Notes: generated by a model from the letters alone, not told the origin. 41,014 bases of DNA from Clostridia bacterium (GCA_029098265.1 JAQXNZ010000008.1:1-41014), one strand, 5' to 3'. Shown: positions 7,723 to 15,701, counted from the first letter of the stretch. A program made the numbers and translations.

Positions 7723-8181
7723 TCAATAGCCGCCGTTGCGTCTGTTGTTTCTTTTATTGATACCGGCCTGGCGCTCATTTGACTGCTTGAGCCATTCCTT
7801 CATCTTCTCCTCAAAATCGTTTACAGGTTCCTTGGGCTGAGCCGTTTCTCCTGCAGACTGTCTTGCTCCTCTGGGCTCATAATTGTTTTTATGTTCTCTG
7901 GGCTTAAAGTTCTGCTGGTGAGAAGCTTTAGGCGCCTTGGGCAGAGCCTCTCGAATGGAAAGGGCTATCTTATGTGTTTCCTCGTCAATGGAAAGCACCT
8001 TTACCTTAACTGTATCACCTACAGCCACATGCTCGTTTATGTCATTTACAAAGCCGTTGGCTATCTGTGATATATGGACAAGACCCTGCGCTCCGTTTTC
8101 CAACTGTACTATTGCGCCAAAGGGCTTGATCCTTACGACCTTTCCTTCTACAATGCTACCTGCCTCGATTTTTTCAGCCAT
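7723..8181 (-). CDS. S1 RNA-binding domain protein (YabR-like)
   Basis: One S1 domain fills about residues 5-78 (GSIVEGKVVRIKPFGAIVQL, GLVHISQIA, VKVKVLSIDEETHKIALSIR). A disordered basic tail rich in Gln, Asn, Arg and Lys follows, with the patch NDFEEKMKEWLKQSNERQAG near the end. This layout matches YabR / general stress protein 13 of Firmicutes, which bind RNA or the ribosome and act in translation or stress responses. It is divergent from the rRNA methyltransferase gene, with 102 bases between the two starts. The ribosome site is TAGGAGTG. Confidence 0.88.
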   Translation of the reverse strand: MAEKIEAGSIVEGKVVRIKPFGAIVQLENGAQGLVHISQIANGFVNDINEHVAVGDTVKVKVLSIDEETHKIALSIREALPKAPKASHQQNFKPREHKNNYEPRGARQSAGETAQPKEPVNDFEEKMKEWLKQSNERQAGINKRNNRRNGGY

Positions 8182-8283
8182 TAATTTTTACACTCCTATA
8201 TATATTATTATTACAAGTTTATTTTTTAAGTATAGCAACAAATATATAAAAAATCAATCAAATTTCGGAGGTACCCTATAAAG

Positions 8284-9645
8284 ATGAAAAGAAATGACAT
8301 TGTTGAAGCTGTCATAACGGATATTGCCTTTCCCAACAAGGGTAAAGCTATGGCTGACGGCACGCCGATAACTATAAAAAACACCATTCCCGGTCAGAAG
8401 GTTCTTGCAAGAATAACAAAAAAGCGTAACGGTGCCGCCGAGGCTGAGCTCCGCGAAATAATTGAGCGTTCCCCTCTGGAAAGCGAACAGGGCTGTTCCC
8501 ACTGTGATATATGCGGCGGCTGTAACTACCAGCGCTTAAGCTATGAAAACGAAAATGAACTGAAAAAGAACATGGTGCTCAAAATACTTGATAATGCAGG
8601 CATAGCGGACTATGAGTTCGAGGGTCTTGTGCCCGCTCCCGAGGAAAGGGGCTACCGCAACAAATGTGAATTTTCCTTCGGCGACAGCGAAAAGGACGGC
8701 GACCTTGCCCTCGGTATGAGAAAAAGAGGCAGTTTCTACGAGGTTGTTACCCTCAGGGACTGCAACATAGTGGACGGAGATTTCCTTAAAATAATAGACA
8801 CGACCCTTAAGTTTTTCACCGAGAGGAATATCCCCTTCTATCACAAAAGGAGACGTGACGGAGAGCTTCGTCATCTGGTTGTCAGAAAGGCCGCCTTTAC
8901 GGGTGAGATACTTATAAATCTTGTAACCACAAGCAGCTATACCTTTGACCCGGACGAATACGCAAAGGCACTGCTTTCTGCTGAGCTGGACGGAAAGATA
9001 GCCGGAATACTCCACACACTCAACGACGTAATGAGCGACGTTGTCCAGAGCGACGAAACAAGAGTTCTTTACGGCTGTGATTATTTCTATGAAACACTTT
9101 TGGGGCTTAAGTTCAAAATATCGGCCTTTTCCTTCTTCCAGACCAATTCCAAAGGTGCGGAAAAGCTTTATTCCGTTGTAAGGGAATACGCAGGCGATAC
9201 ATCGGGAAAAACGGTATTTGACCTCTACTGCGGCACCGGCACCATAGGCCAGATAATGAGCAATGGCAGCAAAAAGGTAATAGGCATAGAAATAGTTGAG
9301 GAAGCCGTAGAAGCCGCCAAGGACAACGCTGTATTAAACGGCATAACCAACTGCGAATTTATAGCAGGAGACGTACTGAGCAAGGTTGAGGAGCTTTCGG
9401 ACAAGCCCGACCTTATTATCGTTGACCCTCCCAGAGACGGCATAAATCCCAAGGCCGTAATGAAGATAATAGGCTTCGGCGCAGATGAAATAGTATATGT
9501 TTCCTGCAAACCCACCTCCCTCGCCAGAGACCTTCAGATATTCGAGGCCAATGGCTATAAAGTGAAAAAAGTGAAGTGCGTGGACATGTTCCCGAGAACG
9601 GTGCATGTGGAGACGGTAGTATTGATGTCAAGAGTTAAAGAATAA
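8284..9645 (+). CDS. 23S rRNA (uracil-5-)-methyltransferase, RlmD/RlmCD family
   Basis: This cytoplasmic enzyme transfers a methyl group from S-adenosylmethionine to C5 of a uracil in 23S rRNA (or tRNA in the TrmA branch). An N-terminal TRAM domain covers about residues 1-60. Next come the iron-sulfur cysteines C71-x5-C77-GG-C80, with a further Cys in LRDCN. The SAM site is FDLYCGTGTIG, the Asp motif is VDPPRDG, and the catalytic cysteine lies in VSCKPTSLARD. The length, 453 aa, is normal. The ribosome site CGGAGG lies 12 bases before the ATG, a slightly long spacing. Which rRNA position is modified cannot be read from the sequence. Confidence 0.93.
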   Translation: MKRNDIVEAVITDIAFPNKGKAMADGTPITIKNTIPGQKVLARITKKRNGAAEAELREIIERSPLESEQGCSHCDICGGCNYQRLSYENENELKKNMVLKILDNAGIADYEFEGLVPAPEERGYRNKCEFSFGDSEKDGDLALGMRKRGSFYEVVTLRDCNIVDGDFLKIIDTTLKFFTERNIPFYHKRRRDGELRHLVVRKAAFTGEILINLVTTSSYTFDPDEYAKALLSAELDGKIAGILHTLNDVMSDVVQSDETRVLYGCDYFYETLLGLKFKISAFSFFQTNSKGAEKLYSVVREYAGDTSGKTVFDLYCGTGTIGQIMSNGSKKVIGIEIVEEAVEAAKDNAVLNGITNCEFIAGDVLSKVEELSDKPDLIIVDPPRDGINPKAVMKIIGFGADEIVYVSCKPTSLARDLQIFEANGYKVKKVKCVDMFPRTVHVETVVLMSRVKE

Positions 9646-9685
9646 AGTGAGAATAACTGCTTATAAATCACCTATTTTATATGCT

Positions 9686-9717
9686 TCGGCGCGAGTACTG
9701 TATAATACCCGCGCCGA
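9686..9717 (+). terminator. Hairpin after the rRNA methyltransferase gene
   Basis: Strong arms TCGGCGCG and CGCGCCGA with a 16-base loop, 40 bases after the stop. Only TAGCTTT follows, so termination may be partial. Confidence 0.5.
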
Positions 9718-9819
9718 TAGCTTTAATGAGATATATGTTTTACTTCACTTATCATTATTAACTAAGTTTTTTACAGCCCTTTTATAAATCACGATTTGCT
9801 GTATATTTAAATTTAACTT

Positions 9820-9896
9820 CCCGAAAAACGTATGTTTTTCTAAAGTTTAAGTCAAGCCTTTTCAAAGGCTTGCGGAGTTTGAGGCAGAGCCTCAAG
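9820..9896 (+). repeat. Hairpin repeat of the second family, copy 1
   Basis: Three short stem-loops in a row: CCGAAAAAC/GTTTTTC, AAGCCTTT/AAAGGCTT and TTGAGGC/GCCTCAA, joined by TAAAGTTTAAGTC and GCGGAG. The same ordered set, nearly identical in sequence, occurs on the opposite strand at 20360-20440. Here it lies just downstream of proC. No coding potential is seen. Confidence 0.75.
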
Positions 9897-9908
9897 GTCT
9901 TAAACACA

Positions 9909-10709
9909 TTACAGCTTTTTGTCCTTGTTGTACACAGCATCAAAGGCCTTATGCAGTGCGGACTCAAAGCCGCTGGCTTCCAGTGAGCATACACCCTCAA
10001 TGGTAGTTCCGCCAGGGGAGCATACCTGGTCAATGAGCGCCCAAGGGTGTTCGCCGCTTTCCAGCACCATTTTTGCACTGCCGAGAACGGTCTGTGCCGT
10101 AAGCTCAAGAGCCTGGGGCTTTGGCATACCTGCTTTGACTGCGGCCCTTGCAAGGGCGTCTATATACAGATATGCGAAGGCAGGTGCGGCACCACCTATA
10201 ACGCCGTGGATTGAGAAAAGCTTTTCGGGTATTTCCGTTATGGAGCCGACGGTCGAGAATAATGCTTCAACTGTTTTTTTCTGCTCATCGCTGACGGAGG
10301 CAGAGGCACAGTATGCACTGGTGGAACAGCCTACCTTGGCGTTGATGTTGGGCATTACCCTTACTATGGGCACTTCGTTAGATATGAGTTCTTCAAGATA
10401 TTCTATTGTTTTGCCTGCCGCAATGGATATTACAAGCGGGCTCTTTTTTATTATAAGCTCCTTTACGGGCGGTACTGCTTCGGGCAGTACATTGGGCTTA
10501 ACCGCAAGTACAAGTACATCGGACGCCTCTATAACTTCCGCTGACGAATCACAGACGTTTATGCCGCAGACCTTTTCCAAAGCCTCGGATTTTCCCCTTG
10601 AACGGTTGTAAACATATATATCACTGCCGTCAAAGCCGCCTCCGCCGACGGTCATTCCCTTTATGATAGCGCCCGCCATGTTTCCGGCGCCTATAAATCC
10701 GTATTTCAT
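9909..10709 (-). CDS. proC: Pyrroline-5-carboxylate reductase ProC
   Basis: ProC reduces 1-pyrroline-5-carboxylate to proline with NAD(P)H, the last step of proline synthesis, in the cytoplasm. The Rossmann motif GAGNMAGAIIKG is at residues 6-17. Further signs are VLAVKPNVLPE, the core VRVMPNINAKVGCS, GGAAPAFAYLYIDALARAAVKAG and the C-terminal SPGGTTIEGV signature. The length, 266 aa, is typical. The ribosome site is AAAGGAAG. The gene is alone and divergent from the PHP gene. A hairpin repeat (9820-9896) follows it closely and may serve as its transcript end. Confidence 0.96.
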   Translation of the reverse strand: MKYGFIGAGNMAGAIIKGMTVGGGGFDGSDIYVYNRSRGKSEALEKVCGINVCDSSAEVIEASDVLVLAVKPNVLPEAVPPVKELIIKKSPLVISIAAGKTIEYLEELISNEVPIVRVMPNINAKVGCSTSAYCASASVSDEQKKTVEALFSTVGSITEIPEKLFSIHGVIGGAAPAFAYLYIDALARAAVKAGMPKPQALELTAQTVLGSAKMVLESGEHPWALIDQVCSPGGTTIEGVCSLEASGFESALHKAFDAVYNKDKKL

Positions 10710-10853
10710 ACTATCGCTTCCTTTGCTTTTTGTAATAAATATACATCATTATGCAATAATAGACAAGTACGAAATGCCGTTTGCGGCTGTTAAATTAATA
10801 AAATCTGTAACAGCAGACATTTTTGTGGTAAACTCTATAAAGGAGATGATAGC

Positions 10854-11696
10854 ATGGAAAAATATACAGACCTGCACTGCCACTCAACGGCCTCCGACGG
10901 AACGCTGAAGCCCCAAGAGGTTGTAAAGCTGGCAGTGGACAGCGGACTTGCTTCAATAGCTCTCACCGACCATGATACGGCTGACGGTCTTGATGAATTT
11001 ATGAAGGCAGGAGAAAATTTCGGCATAGAGACAATACCCGGAATTGAGCTGGCTTCGGGATATAAAAACACAGAGCTTCACATTGTCGGACTGTTTATTG
11101 ATTATAAAAGCAGAGCGCTTAAGGAAAGCATGGAATATATAGTCGGCGAAAGAGAGGATAGGAATAAAAGAATGATTAAGGCTCTCAAGGGTCTTGGTCT
11201 GGAGGTTTCCCTTGAAGAACTGGAGGAAAACGCAGGCGGAAATATAATAACAAGGGCTCACTACGCCAATGTGCTGGTGAATAAGGGATATGTAAAGACC
11301 AAGCAGGAGGCCTTTGATAAATATATATCCGCAGGCAGACCCGGCTATGTGAAAAGAGAAACACTGACGCCTAAAAAATGTATCGAGGTAATCAGGGAGT
11401 CGGGCGGCATACCCATCCTTGCCCATGCCACACTGTATGGCTTTGGGTATCTGGAAATACACGAGACCGTCGGTTTGCTCAAGGAATACGGCCTTATGGC
11501 TATGGAGACCATGTATTCAACCTATACGGAAAAACAGGCCGAGGAAATGAGAAAAATATGCGAGTATTACAGTCTTCTTAAATCCGGCGGCAGTGACTTT
11601 CACGGGGCAAATAAGCCCGATATAATCCTCGGAACGGGTATGGGAAATTTAAGAATTCCGCAGGAATTTGCGGATAAAATGAAATCCATATTGTAA
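10854..11696 (+). CDS. PHP-domain phosphoesterase (RNase AM / TrpH-like)
   Basis: The PHP fold binds two or three metal ions to hydrolyse phosphoesters. The metal ligands are visible in order: DLHCHSTASDG near the N-terminus, ALTDHDT (about residue 42), GIELASG, ITRAHYA in the middle, ILAHATLYG, and the C-terminal GGSDFHG. This matches the YciV/TrpH group, to which E. coli RNase AM (3',5'-nucleotide bisphosphate phosphatase and 5'-3' exonuclease) belongs. The substrate here is inferred. The ribosome site AAAGGAG and ATG 10854 are well spaced. The TIGR04086-type gene begins 90 bases downstream. Confidence 0.9.
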   Translation: MEKYTDLHCHSTASDGTLKPQEVVKLAVDSGLASIALTDHDTADGLDEFMKAGENFGIETIPGIELASGYKNTELHIVGLFIDYKSRALKESMEYIVGEREDRNKRMIKALKGLGLEVSLEELEENAGGNIITRAHYANVLVNKGYVKTKQEAFDKYISAGRPGYVKRETLTPKKCIEVIRESGGIPILAHATLYGFGYLEIHETVGLLKEYGLMAMETMYSTYTEKQAEEMRKICEYYSLLKSGGSDFHGANKPDIILGTGMGNLRIPQEFADKMKSIL

Positions 11697-11786
11697 AAGG
11701 TACAGAAAGTAATATTTTTGTCCGACGTACAGTATAAATGTAATAGCAGGCGTGTTTGCCTATATTCTGTGCGGGAGGATATTGCT

Positions 11787-12218
11787 TTGAAAAGACCTGA
11801 AAAAAAGAAAACAGCTAAAAAAGAAAAAAATGTACGCAGTGAAAAAAAGGACGGCAGCGCTTCATTTGCCGCTTCGGCGCTTAAGGGAACGGGCATAGGA
11901 CTGGCCATAACCTGTATAGTGTTCGTAATATGTGCCCTTGTGCTGACCTATACCGACATCAGTGACTCATATATAGGCATCGTATCAACGATATGCACAG
12001 CGGTTTCGGCATTGGTGTCGGGCTGTATATGGGCGGCAGGCATGGGTAAAAGAGGTCTGCTTACCGGAGCGGCGGCAGGTGCGGTATACTGCGTAATTAT
12101 AATGCTTATTAGCCTTGCGGCAGGCGGCGGCCCGCTGTCACTGGGTACTCTTACATGCTTTGTTGTTTCAGTGGCAGGCGGAGGAATAGGCGGAATACTG
12201 GGAGTTAATAAAAAATAG
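11787..12218 (+). CDS. TIGR04086-type membrane protein of the SCIFF locus
   Basis: A basic N-terminus (KRPEKKKTAKKEKNVRSEKK) is followed by four hydrophobic segments rich in Gly and Ala (about residues 30-52, 60-80, 87-107 and 112-137), so it is an integral membrane protein. I start it at TTG 11787 (143 aa), because GGGAGG lies eight bases upstream; the longer open frame to 11718 has no start signal. Position and form match the TIGR04086 family, which in Clostridia commonly sits next to the SCIFF precursor and its maturase and near the SecDF genes. Its function is unknown; a role in handling the modified peptide at the membrane is only inference. Confidence 0.8.
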   Translation: MKRPEKKKTAKKEKNVRSEKKDGSASFAASALKGTGIGLAITCIVFVICALVLTYTDISDSYIGIVSTICTAVSALVSGCIWAAGMGKRGLLTGAAAGAVYCVIIMLISLAAGGGPLSLGTLTCFVVSVAGGGIGGILGVNKK

Positions 12219-12249
12219 CGTACATTAGAAAAAAGTTGCTGACAGTACT

Positions 12250-12277
12250 TTGCAAACAGTAAAAAGTATGGTACAAT
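12250..12277 (+). promoter_or_regulatory. Sigma-A promoter of the SCIFF gene
   Basis: TTGCAA, 16 bases and TACAAT lie 35 bases before the SCIFF start codon, so the precursor can be transcribed apart from the membrane-protein gene upstream. Confidence 0.65.
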
Positions 12278-12312
12278 TGAAAAAAATAATGAATATCAGG
12301 AGGATACATAAA

Positions 12313-12453
12313 ATGAAACATATCAAAACTTTAAATAACGCAATGCTTAAAGAATCTATGGTTAAGGGCGGCTGCGGCGAATGCCAGACATCTTGCCAGT
12401 CAGCATGCAAAACAAGCTGCACAGTAGCAAACCAGCCCTGCGAAAACAGATAA
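12313..12453 (+). CDS. scfA: SCIFF peptide precursor (six cysteines in forty-five)
   Basis: This 46-residue ribosomally made peptide has a leader (MKHIKTLNNAMLKESMVKGG) and a core with exactly six cysteines at positions 21, 24, 28, 32, 36 and 43. This is the SCIFF pattern (TIGR03973) that is nearly universal in Clostridia. The maturase encoded next forms a thioether (ranthipeptide) bond between a cysteine and a core residue, as shown for family members such as CteA. The biological role of the product is not firmly known. The ribosome site AGGAGG lies nine bases before ATG 12313. A hairpin at 12523-12549 separates it from the maturase gene. Confidence 0.95.
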   Translation: MKHIKTLNNAMLKESMVKGGCGECQTSCQSACKTSCTVANQPCENR

Positions 12454-12522
12454 GAGCCTGTGCTCTCAGACGGTAATTCCGATGTTTTCGGAAATTCCGC
12501 AAAAACCTGAATTTGGTTTATC

Positions 12523-12549
12523 AAAAGTGCCGACAAAATCGGCACTTTT
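12523..12549 (+). terminator. Hairpin between SCIFF precursor and maturase
   Basis: Perfect 11-bp arms AAAAGTGCCGA and TCGGCACTTTT around CAAAA, the second arm ending in four T. It lies 70 bases after the SCIFF stop and 45 bases before the maturase start. It could act as a leaky terminator that gives more precursor than enzyme mRNA. Confidence 0.75.
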
Positions 12550-12593
12550 AATATGTATGGAACAGATGAATGTGATTGAAAGGAAGAAAATCT

Positions 12594-13970
12594 ATGCTCC
12601 ACAAGTTTTCCATGAACGGCATAAACGTTCTTATGGATATTTACAGCGGTGCAGTACACGCCGTTGATGAAGTTGCCTATGAGATAGCTGACCTTTATCC
12701 CGAAACAGGCGTCGGGGAACTCTGCGAAAAATTCAGCGGCAGATTTACAGAGGAACAGATAAAAGAGGCCGTTGACGAGCTGGAGGAGCTCAGACAGGCC
12801 GATATGCTCTATACAGAGGACGAGTACGAGGGTGTTCTTGAACAGGTAAAGAACCGTGCGCCCGTTGTAAAGGCTCTCTGTCTGCATGTTGCCCATGACT
12901 GCAATCTTAAGTGCAGATACTGCTTTGCCGAGGAAGGAGAATACCACGGAAAACGCTCGCTTATGAGCACAGAGGTAGGAAAAAAGGCCATTGACTTTAT
13001 TATTGCCAACAGCGGCAACAGAAGAAACCTTGAGGTAGACTTTTTCGGCGGCGAACCTCTTATGAATTTTGACGTTGTAAAGGATATAGTCGAGTACGGA
13101 CGTGAACAGGAAAAGCTCCACAATAAGAATTTCAGGTTTACGGTGACAACCAACGGCGTTCTCCTTGACGATGAAAAACAGGAATATATCAATAAAAATA
13201 TGCATAACGTCGTACTCAGTATTGACGGCAGAAAAGAAATAAACGACTTTATGCGTCCCAGAGCCGGCGGACAGGGAAGCTATGACCTTATTGTTCCCAA
13301 ATTCCAAAAGCTTGCCGAGAGCAGACACCAGACGGATTATTATGTAAGGGGAACATTTACCCATTATAATCTTGACTTCTCTAAGGACGTGCTTCACTTT
13401 GCCGATGACCTGGGCTTCAAGCAGGTTTCCGTTGAACCCGTTGTTGCGGAGGCAACCGAGGATTACGCAATCAGAGAGGAAGACCTCGACACAATCTATA
13501 ATGAGTATGAGAAGCTTGCCGAGGAGCTTTACATAAGACATAAAACAGGCGAGAAGGACTTCAACTTCTTCCACTTTATGATTGACCTTACGGGCGGCCC
13601 CTGTGTTGCAAAGCGTCTTTCGGGCTGCGGAAGCGGCACAGAGTATCTTGCCGTTACTCCCGAGGGTGACCTCTATCCCTGCCACCAGTTTGTAGGCGAG
13701 GAGGAATATAAGATAGGCTCCGTATTCACAGGTATTGAAAATACTGAAATAAGAGAAAAGTTTGCCAACTGCAACGTATATACAAAGCCCGACTGCAAAA
13801 AGTGCTGGGCCAAGTTCTACTGCAGCGGCGGCTGTATGGCAAATGCCAGCCATTATGCAGGCGACATAAGCGGCACATACGAGCTGGGCTGTAAGCTCCA
13901 GAGAAAGAGAATAGAGTGCGCCATAATGATTAAGGCCAAGCTTATGTTGGACGAGCTTGAAAATGAATAA
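12594..13970 (+). CDS. scfB: SCIFF radical SAM maturase
   Basis: This SPASM-type radical SAM enzyme installs a thioether cross-link in the SCIFF peptide. An N-terminal RiPP recognition domain (about residues 1-85) starts MLHKFSMNGINVLMDIYSGA, as usual in the family. The radical SAM motif CNLKCRYC is at residues 103-110, followed by FFGGEPL. The C-terminal SPASM region holds two auxiliary cluster sets: CGSGTEYLAVTPEGDLYPC, CNVYTKPDCKKC, FYCSGGC and a last Cys in LGCKLQ. I start at ATG 12594 (458 aa), which fits the family start; an upstream in-frame TTG at 12576 overlaps the ribosome site. A terminator hairpin follows at 13981. Confidence 0.96.
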   Translation: MLHKFSMNGINVLMDIYSGAVHAVDEVAYEIADLYPETGVGELCEKFSGRFTEEQIKEAVDELEELRQADMLYTEDEYEGVLEQVKNRAPVVKALCLHVAHDCNLKCRYCFAEEGEYHGKRSLMSTEVGKKAIDFIIANSGNRRNLEVDFFGGEPLMNFDVVKDIVEYGREQEKLHNKNFRFTVTTNGVLLDDEKQEYINKNMHNVVLSIDGRKEINDFMRPRAGGQGSYDLIVPKFQKLAESRHQTDYYVRGTFTHYNLDFSKDVLHFADDLGFKQVSVEPVVAEATEDYAIREEDLDTIYNEYEKLAEELYIRHKTGEKDFNFFHFMIDLTGGPCVAKRLSGCGSGTEYLAVTPEGDLYPCHQFVGEEEYKIGSVFTGIENTEIREKFANCNVYTKPDCKKCWAKFYCSGGCMANASHYAGDISGTYELGCKLQRKRIECAIMIKAKLMLDELENE

Positions 13971-13980
13971 ACTATATACT

Positions 13981-14267
13981 AAGCCCCGTTTGAAAAAACG
14001 GGGCTTCAGACTGTAGACAAAACCAATTAATGATTTGAAATTATTCTGTATTAGCCGAGATAACCAGGAAAGGTTCGGAAAACCCGGAAGGTTTTCTGAG
14101 GCTTTAAACCGAGTCGGAGACCGCGCTCTTCGGCTCGGGGAAGTCCTTAGACACAAGCCGTGCGCAGTGTCAGGACTTCATACATTAATTTAAACAAGTC
14201 GAAAACTTGTTTTCGACTTAGTGTCGACTTTGTCGACACTCTCAGTCCCGTTTTTTCAAACGGGGCT
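13981..14267 (+). repeat. Structured intergenic element, copy B, with duplicated terminator hairpin
   Basis: Left hairpin 13981-14006 (arms AAGCCCCGTTT and AAACGGGGCTT) is the maturase terminator, but CAGAC, not a T-tract, follows it. Then come TGTAGACAAA (14012), stem-loops of about 200 bases, the invariant arm AAGTCGAAAAC, GTGTCGACTTTGTCGACAC (14221-14239), and a second hairpin, 14244-14267, with the same stem (one C changed to T, pairing kept) followed by TTTTTT. Copy A has the same arrangement with a different hairpin. No coding potential is seen. Confidence 0.8.
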
Positions 14268-14273
14268 TTTTTC

Positions 14274-14615
14274 TCAGTCTTCTCCTATGGGGTCGTTGAT
14301 GAGTGTTACGGCTCTGAAACGGTGTACATGGCCTCTTTCGGGCTCAACTGTATCATCTATACAGTGTACATGTCTGTCGCCTATCCAAATGGCGCCTCCG
14401 GTTCTCCCGCGGAATTCGTGGTCATGTCCCTCGTAGGTGTCTGTTGTGAAGCATACCTCGTGCACATGGTCATCGCCGCCGCAGATGGGTATTGCATCAC
14501 CTGTTACAACGGCAAATCTGTGATTGTGCGCCTCTACATTGTTAGTGGGAAGCTGTACGCTTCCTAAAAGTTCATGGTTGTGTGAATTTGATGAACGGCA
14601 TTCGCACTGTGAAAT
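14274..14615 (-). CDS. YmaF-like His-rich repeat protein, probable ATT start
   Basis: The protein is built of repeats of about 22 residues with HxH pairs: SHNHELLG, AHNHRFAVVTG, DHVHEVCFTTD, GHDHEFRGRTG, RHVHCIDDTVE and GHVHRFRAVT. This matches the YmaF family, whose function is unknown; the regular His pairs suggest metal binding or a structural surface role. The start is unusual. A perfect AGGAGG (14630-14625) is followed nine bases later by ATT (14615), and the family begins close to this point (SQCECRSSNSHNHE). The ATG at 14657 lies before that ribosome site and has none of its own. The gene follows the collagen-like gene on the same strand. Confidence 0.75.
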   Translation of the reverse strand: MSQCECRSSNSHNHELLGSVQLPTNNVEAHNHRFAVVTGDAIPICGGDDHVHEVCFTTDTYEGHDHEFRGRTGGAIWIGDRHVHCIDDTVEPERGHVHRFRAVTLINDPIGED

Positions 14616-14666
14616 ATTGTTTAACCTCCTTAATGGTTTTTGGATACATATCCGCAATGTGCGGCA

Positions 14667-15557
14667 TCAGGCAATTGACAGGGATACATCATCGATGAGA
14701 ATATTCTGATTGCCCTCGGCGTCAGCGGATATTTCTACTGTTATAGCTGTCAGTCCTGCCGGAGCGGCAGATGAAAGAATTCTGTAATAGCCGAAGCTTC
14801 TGTTGCTGTTGGGTGTATCGAGTCTGCTGACGTTAATTTCAGCGCCTGTGGTTGTTCCCGAGGCTGTGACAAACAAAAGCTTTGCGGTAAAGCCTGCGTT
14901 TGCGCCCTCGCTTCTTGCAAAGAATGAAAGCTCATAATAGCAGCCGCCGCTGACCTTTGCGGTTGTCTGCCGTATGGCCGATTTATCCTTTATGCTTACC
15001 GATGCCTGACCGGAATGTACACGGCCCTGCTGACTTACGGAGGCTACTCCGTCCGGATTTACGAATGTCCATGAAGCGGGCTTTCCGCCGGTTATGTTCT
15101 CCATATCGCCGTTTGTCAGAAGCTCTCCTCTTGATTTGCATTCACATTCACAAATTCCGGGAGGACCCTGCTCTCCGGTGTCGCCTTTATCACCCTTATC
15201 ACCCTTGTCACCTTTATCGCCCTTGTCACCTTTATCGCCCTTGTCACCTTTATCGCCCTTGTCACCTTTATCGCCCTTGTCACCTTTATCGCCCTTGTCA
15301 CCTTTATCTCCTTTTTCACCCTGTTCTCCGGTGTCACCTTTATCTCCTTTTTCGCCTTGTTCTCCGGTGTCACCTTTGTCGCCTTTGTCACCCTTGTCGC
15401 CTTTTTCACCCTTAGGACCTCTGCAGCATTCGCAGCAGTCGTCCTCGTGGGGCTCCCAAGGACAGCAAAGCTCATTATCGCATTCGTCTGTGTCTCTGTC
15501 TGCGCACCTGCAGCGGGCTCTGTTTCTTCGCTCATAATAGTCATAGTCGTTATACAT
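14667..15557 (-). CDS. Collagen-like surface protein with Cys-rich head and C-terminal beta domain
   Basis: Residues 1-46 are acidic and hold nine cysteines, including [15 protein letters not shown]. Residues 47-133 are 29 unbroken Gly-X-Y triplets, mostly GDK, GEK and GDT, able to form a triple helix. CECEC follows, then a domain of about 155 residues starting LLTNGDMEN and ending [10 protein letters not shown], typical of jelly-roll carbohydrate-binding-like domains (NTTRR-F1 type). There is no signal peptide, as in Bcl-type exosporium proteins, so a spore or cell-surface role is likely but inferred. I start at ATG 15557 (296 aa), which has GAGAGG nine bases upstream; the longer frame to 15638 lacks a start signal. 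The YmaF-like gene follows it. Confidence 0.85.
   Translation of the reverse strand: MYNDYDYYERRNRARCRCADRDTDECDNELCCPWEPHEDDCCECCRGPKGEKGDKGDKGDKGDTGEQGEKGDKGDTGEQGEKGDKGDKGDKGDKGDKGDKGDKGDKGDKGDKGDKGDKGDKGDKGDTGEQGPPGICECECKSRGELLTNGDMENITGGKPASWTFVNPDGVASVSQQGRVHSGQASVSIKDKSAIRQTTAKVSGGCYYELSFFARSEGANAGFTAKLLFVTASGTTTGAEINVSRLDTPNSNRSFGYYRILSSAAPAGLTAITVEISADAEGNQNILIDDVSLSIA
15181..15420. repeat. Tandem DNA repeat coding for the collagen-like triplets
   Basis: Nine-base units coding for GDK, GEK or GDT are repeated without break. Within 15181-15310 they alternate as an 18-base higher-order unit (TCGCCCTTGTCACCTTTA on the plus strand) repeated about five times. Such an exact array can gain or lose units by slippage, changing the length of the collagen helix in whole triplets. 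Confidence 0.9.
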
Positions 15558-15701
15558 ACACTTTGTCCTCTCTTTTTTATTACATGATATTCCATTTGGA
15601 TAAGCTTTGTTACAATGAAGAAAAATCACCTTGCCCAATATGCTTTTGTTTGCTAAAATATTTGATGTGTTTTTAAAATAAATTAATCAGGGAGAAACGA
15701 G

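Noticed and set aside
12225-14156. 643-codon open frame antisense to the SCIFF genes
   Set aside because: It covers scfA, scfB and part of repeat copy B on the opposite strand, starts within the repeat and has no ribosome site. Its long open run follows from the codon use of the maturase gene. The sense frames are certain.
15181-15310. Regular short repeat considered as a CRISPR array
   Set aside because: There are no spacers; the units are contiguous in-frame triplet codons of a collagen-like protein, and no cas gene is present.
15094-15537. Plus-strand frame coding for a Ser-Pro-Leu repeat protein
   Set aside because: It is the antisense reading of the GDK/GEK collagen repeat, which has a clear ribosome site and flanking domains on the minus strand.
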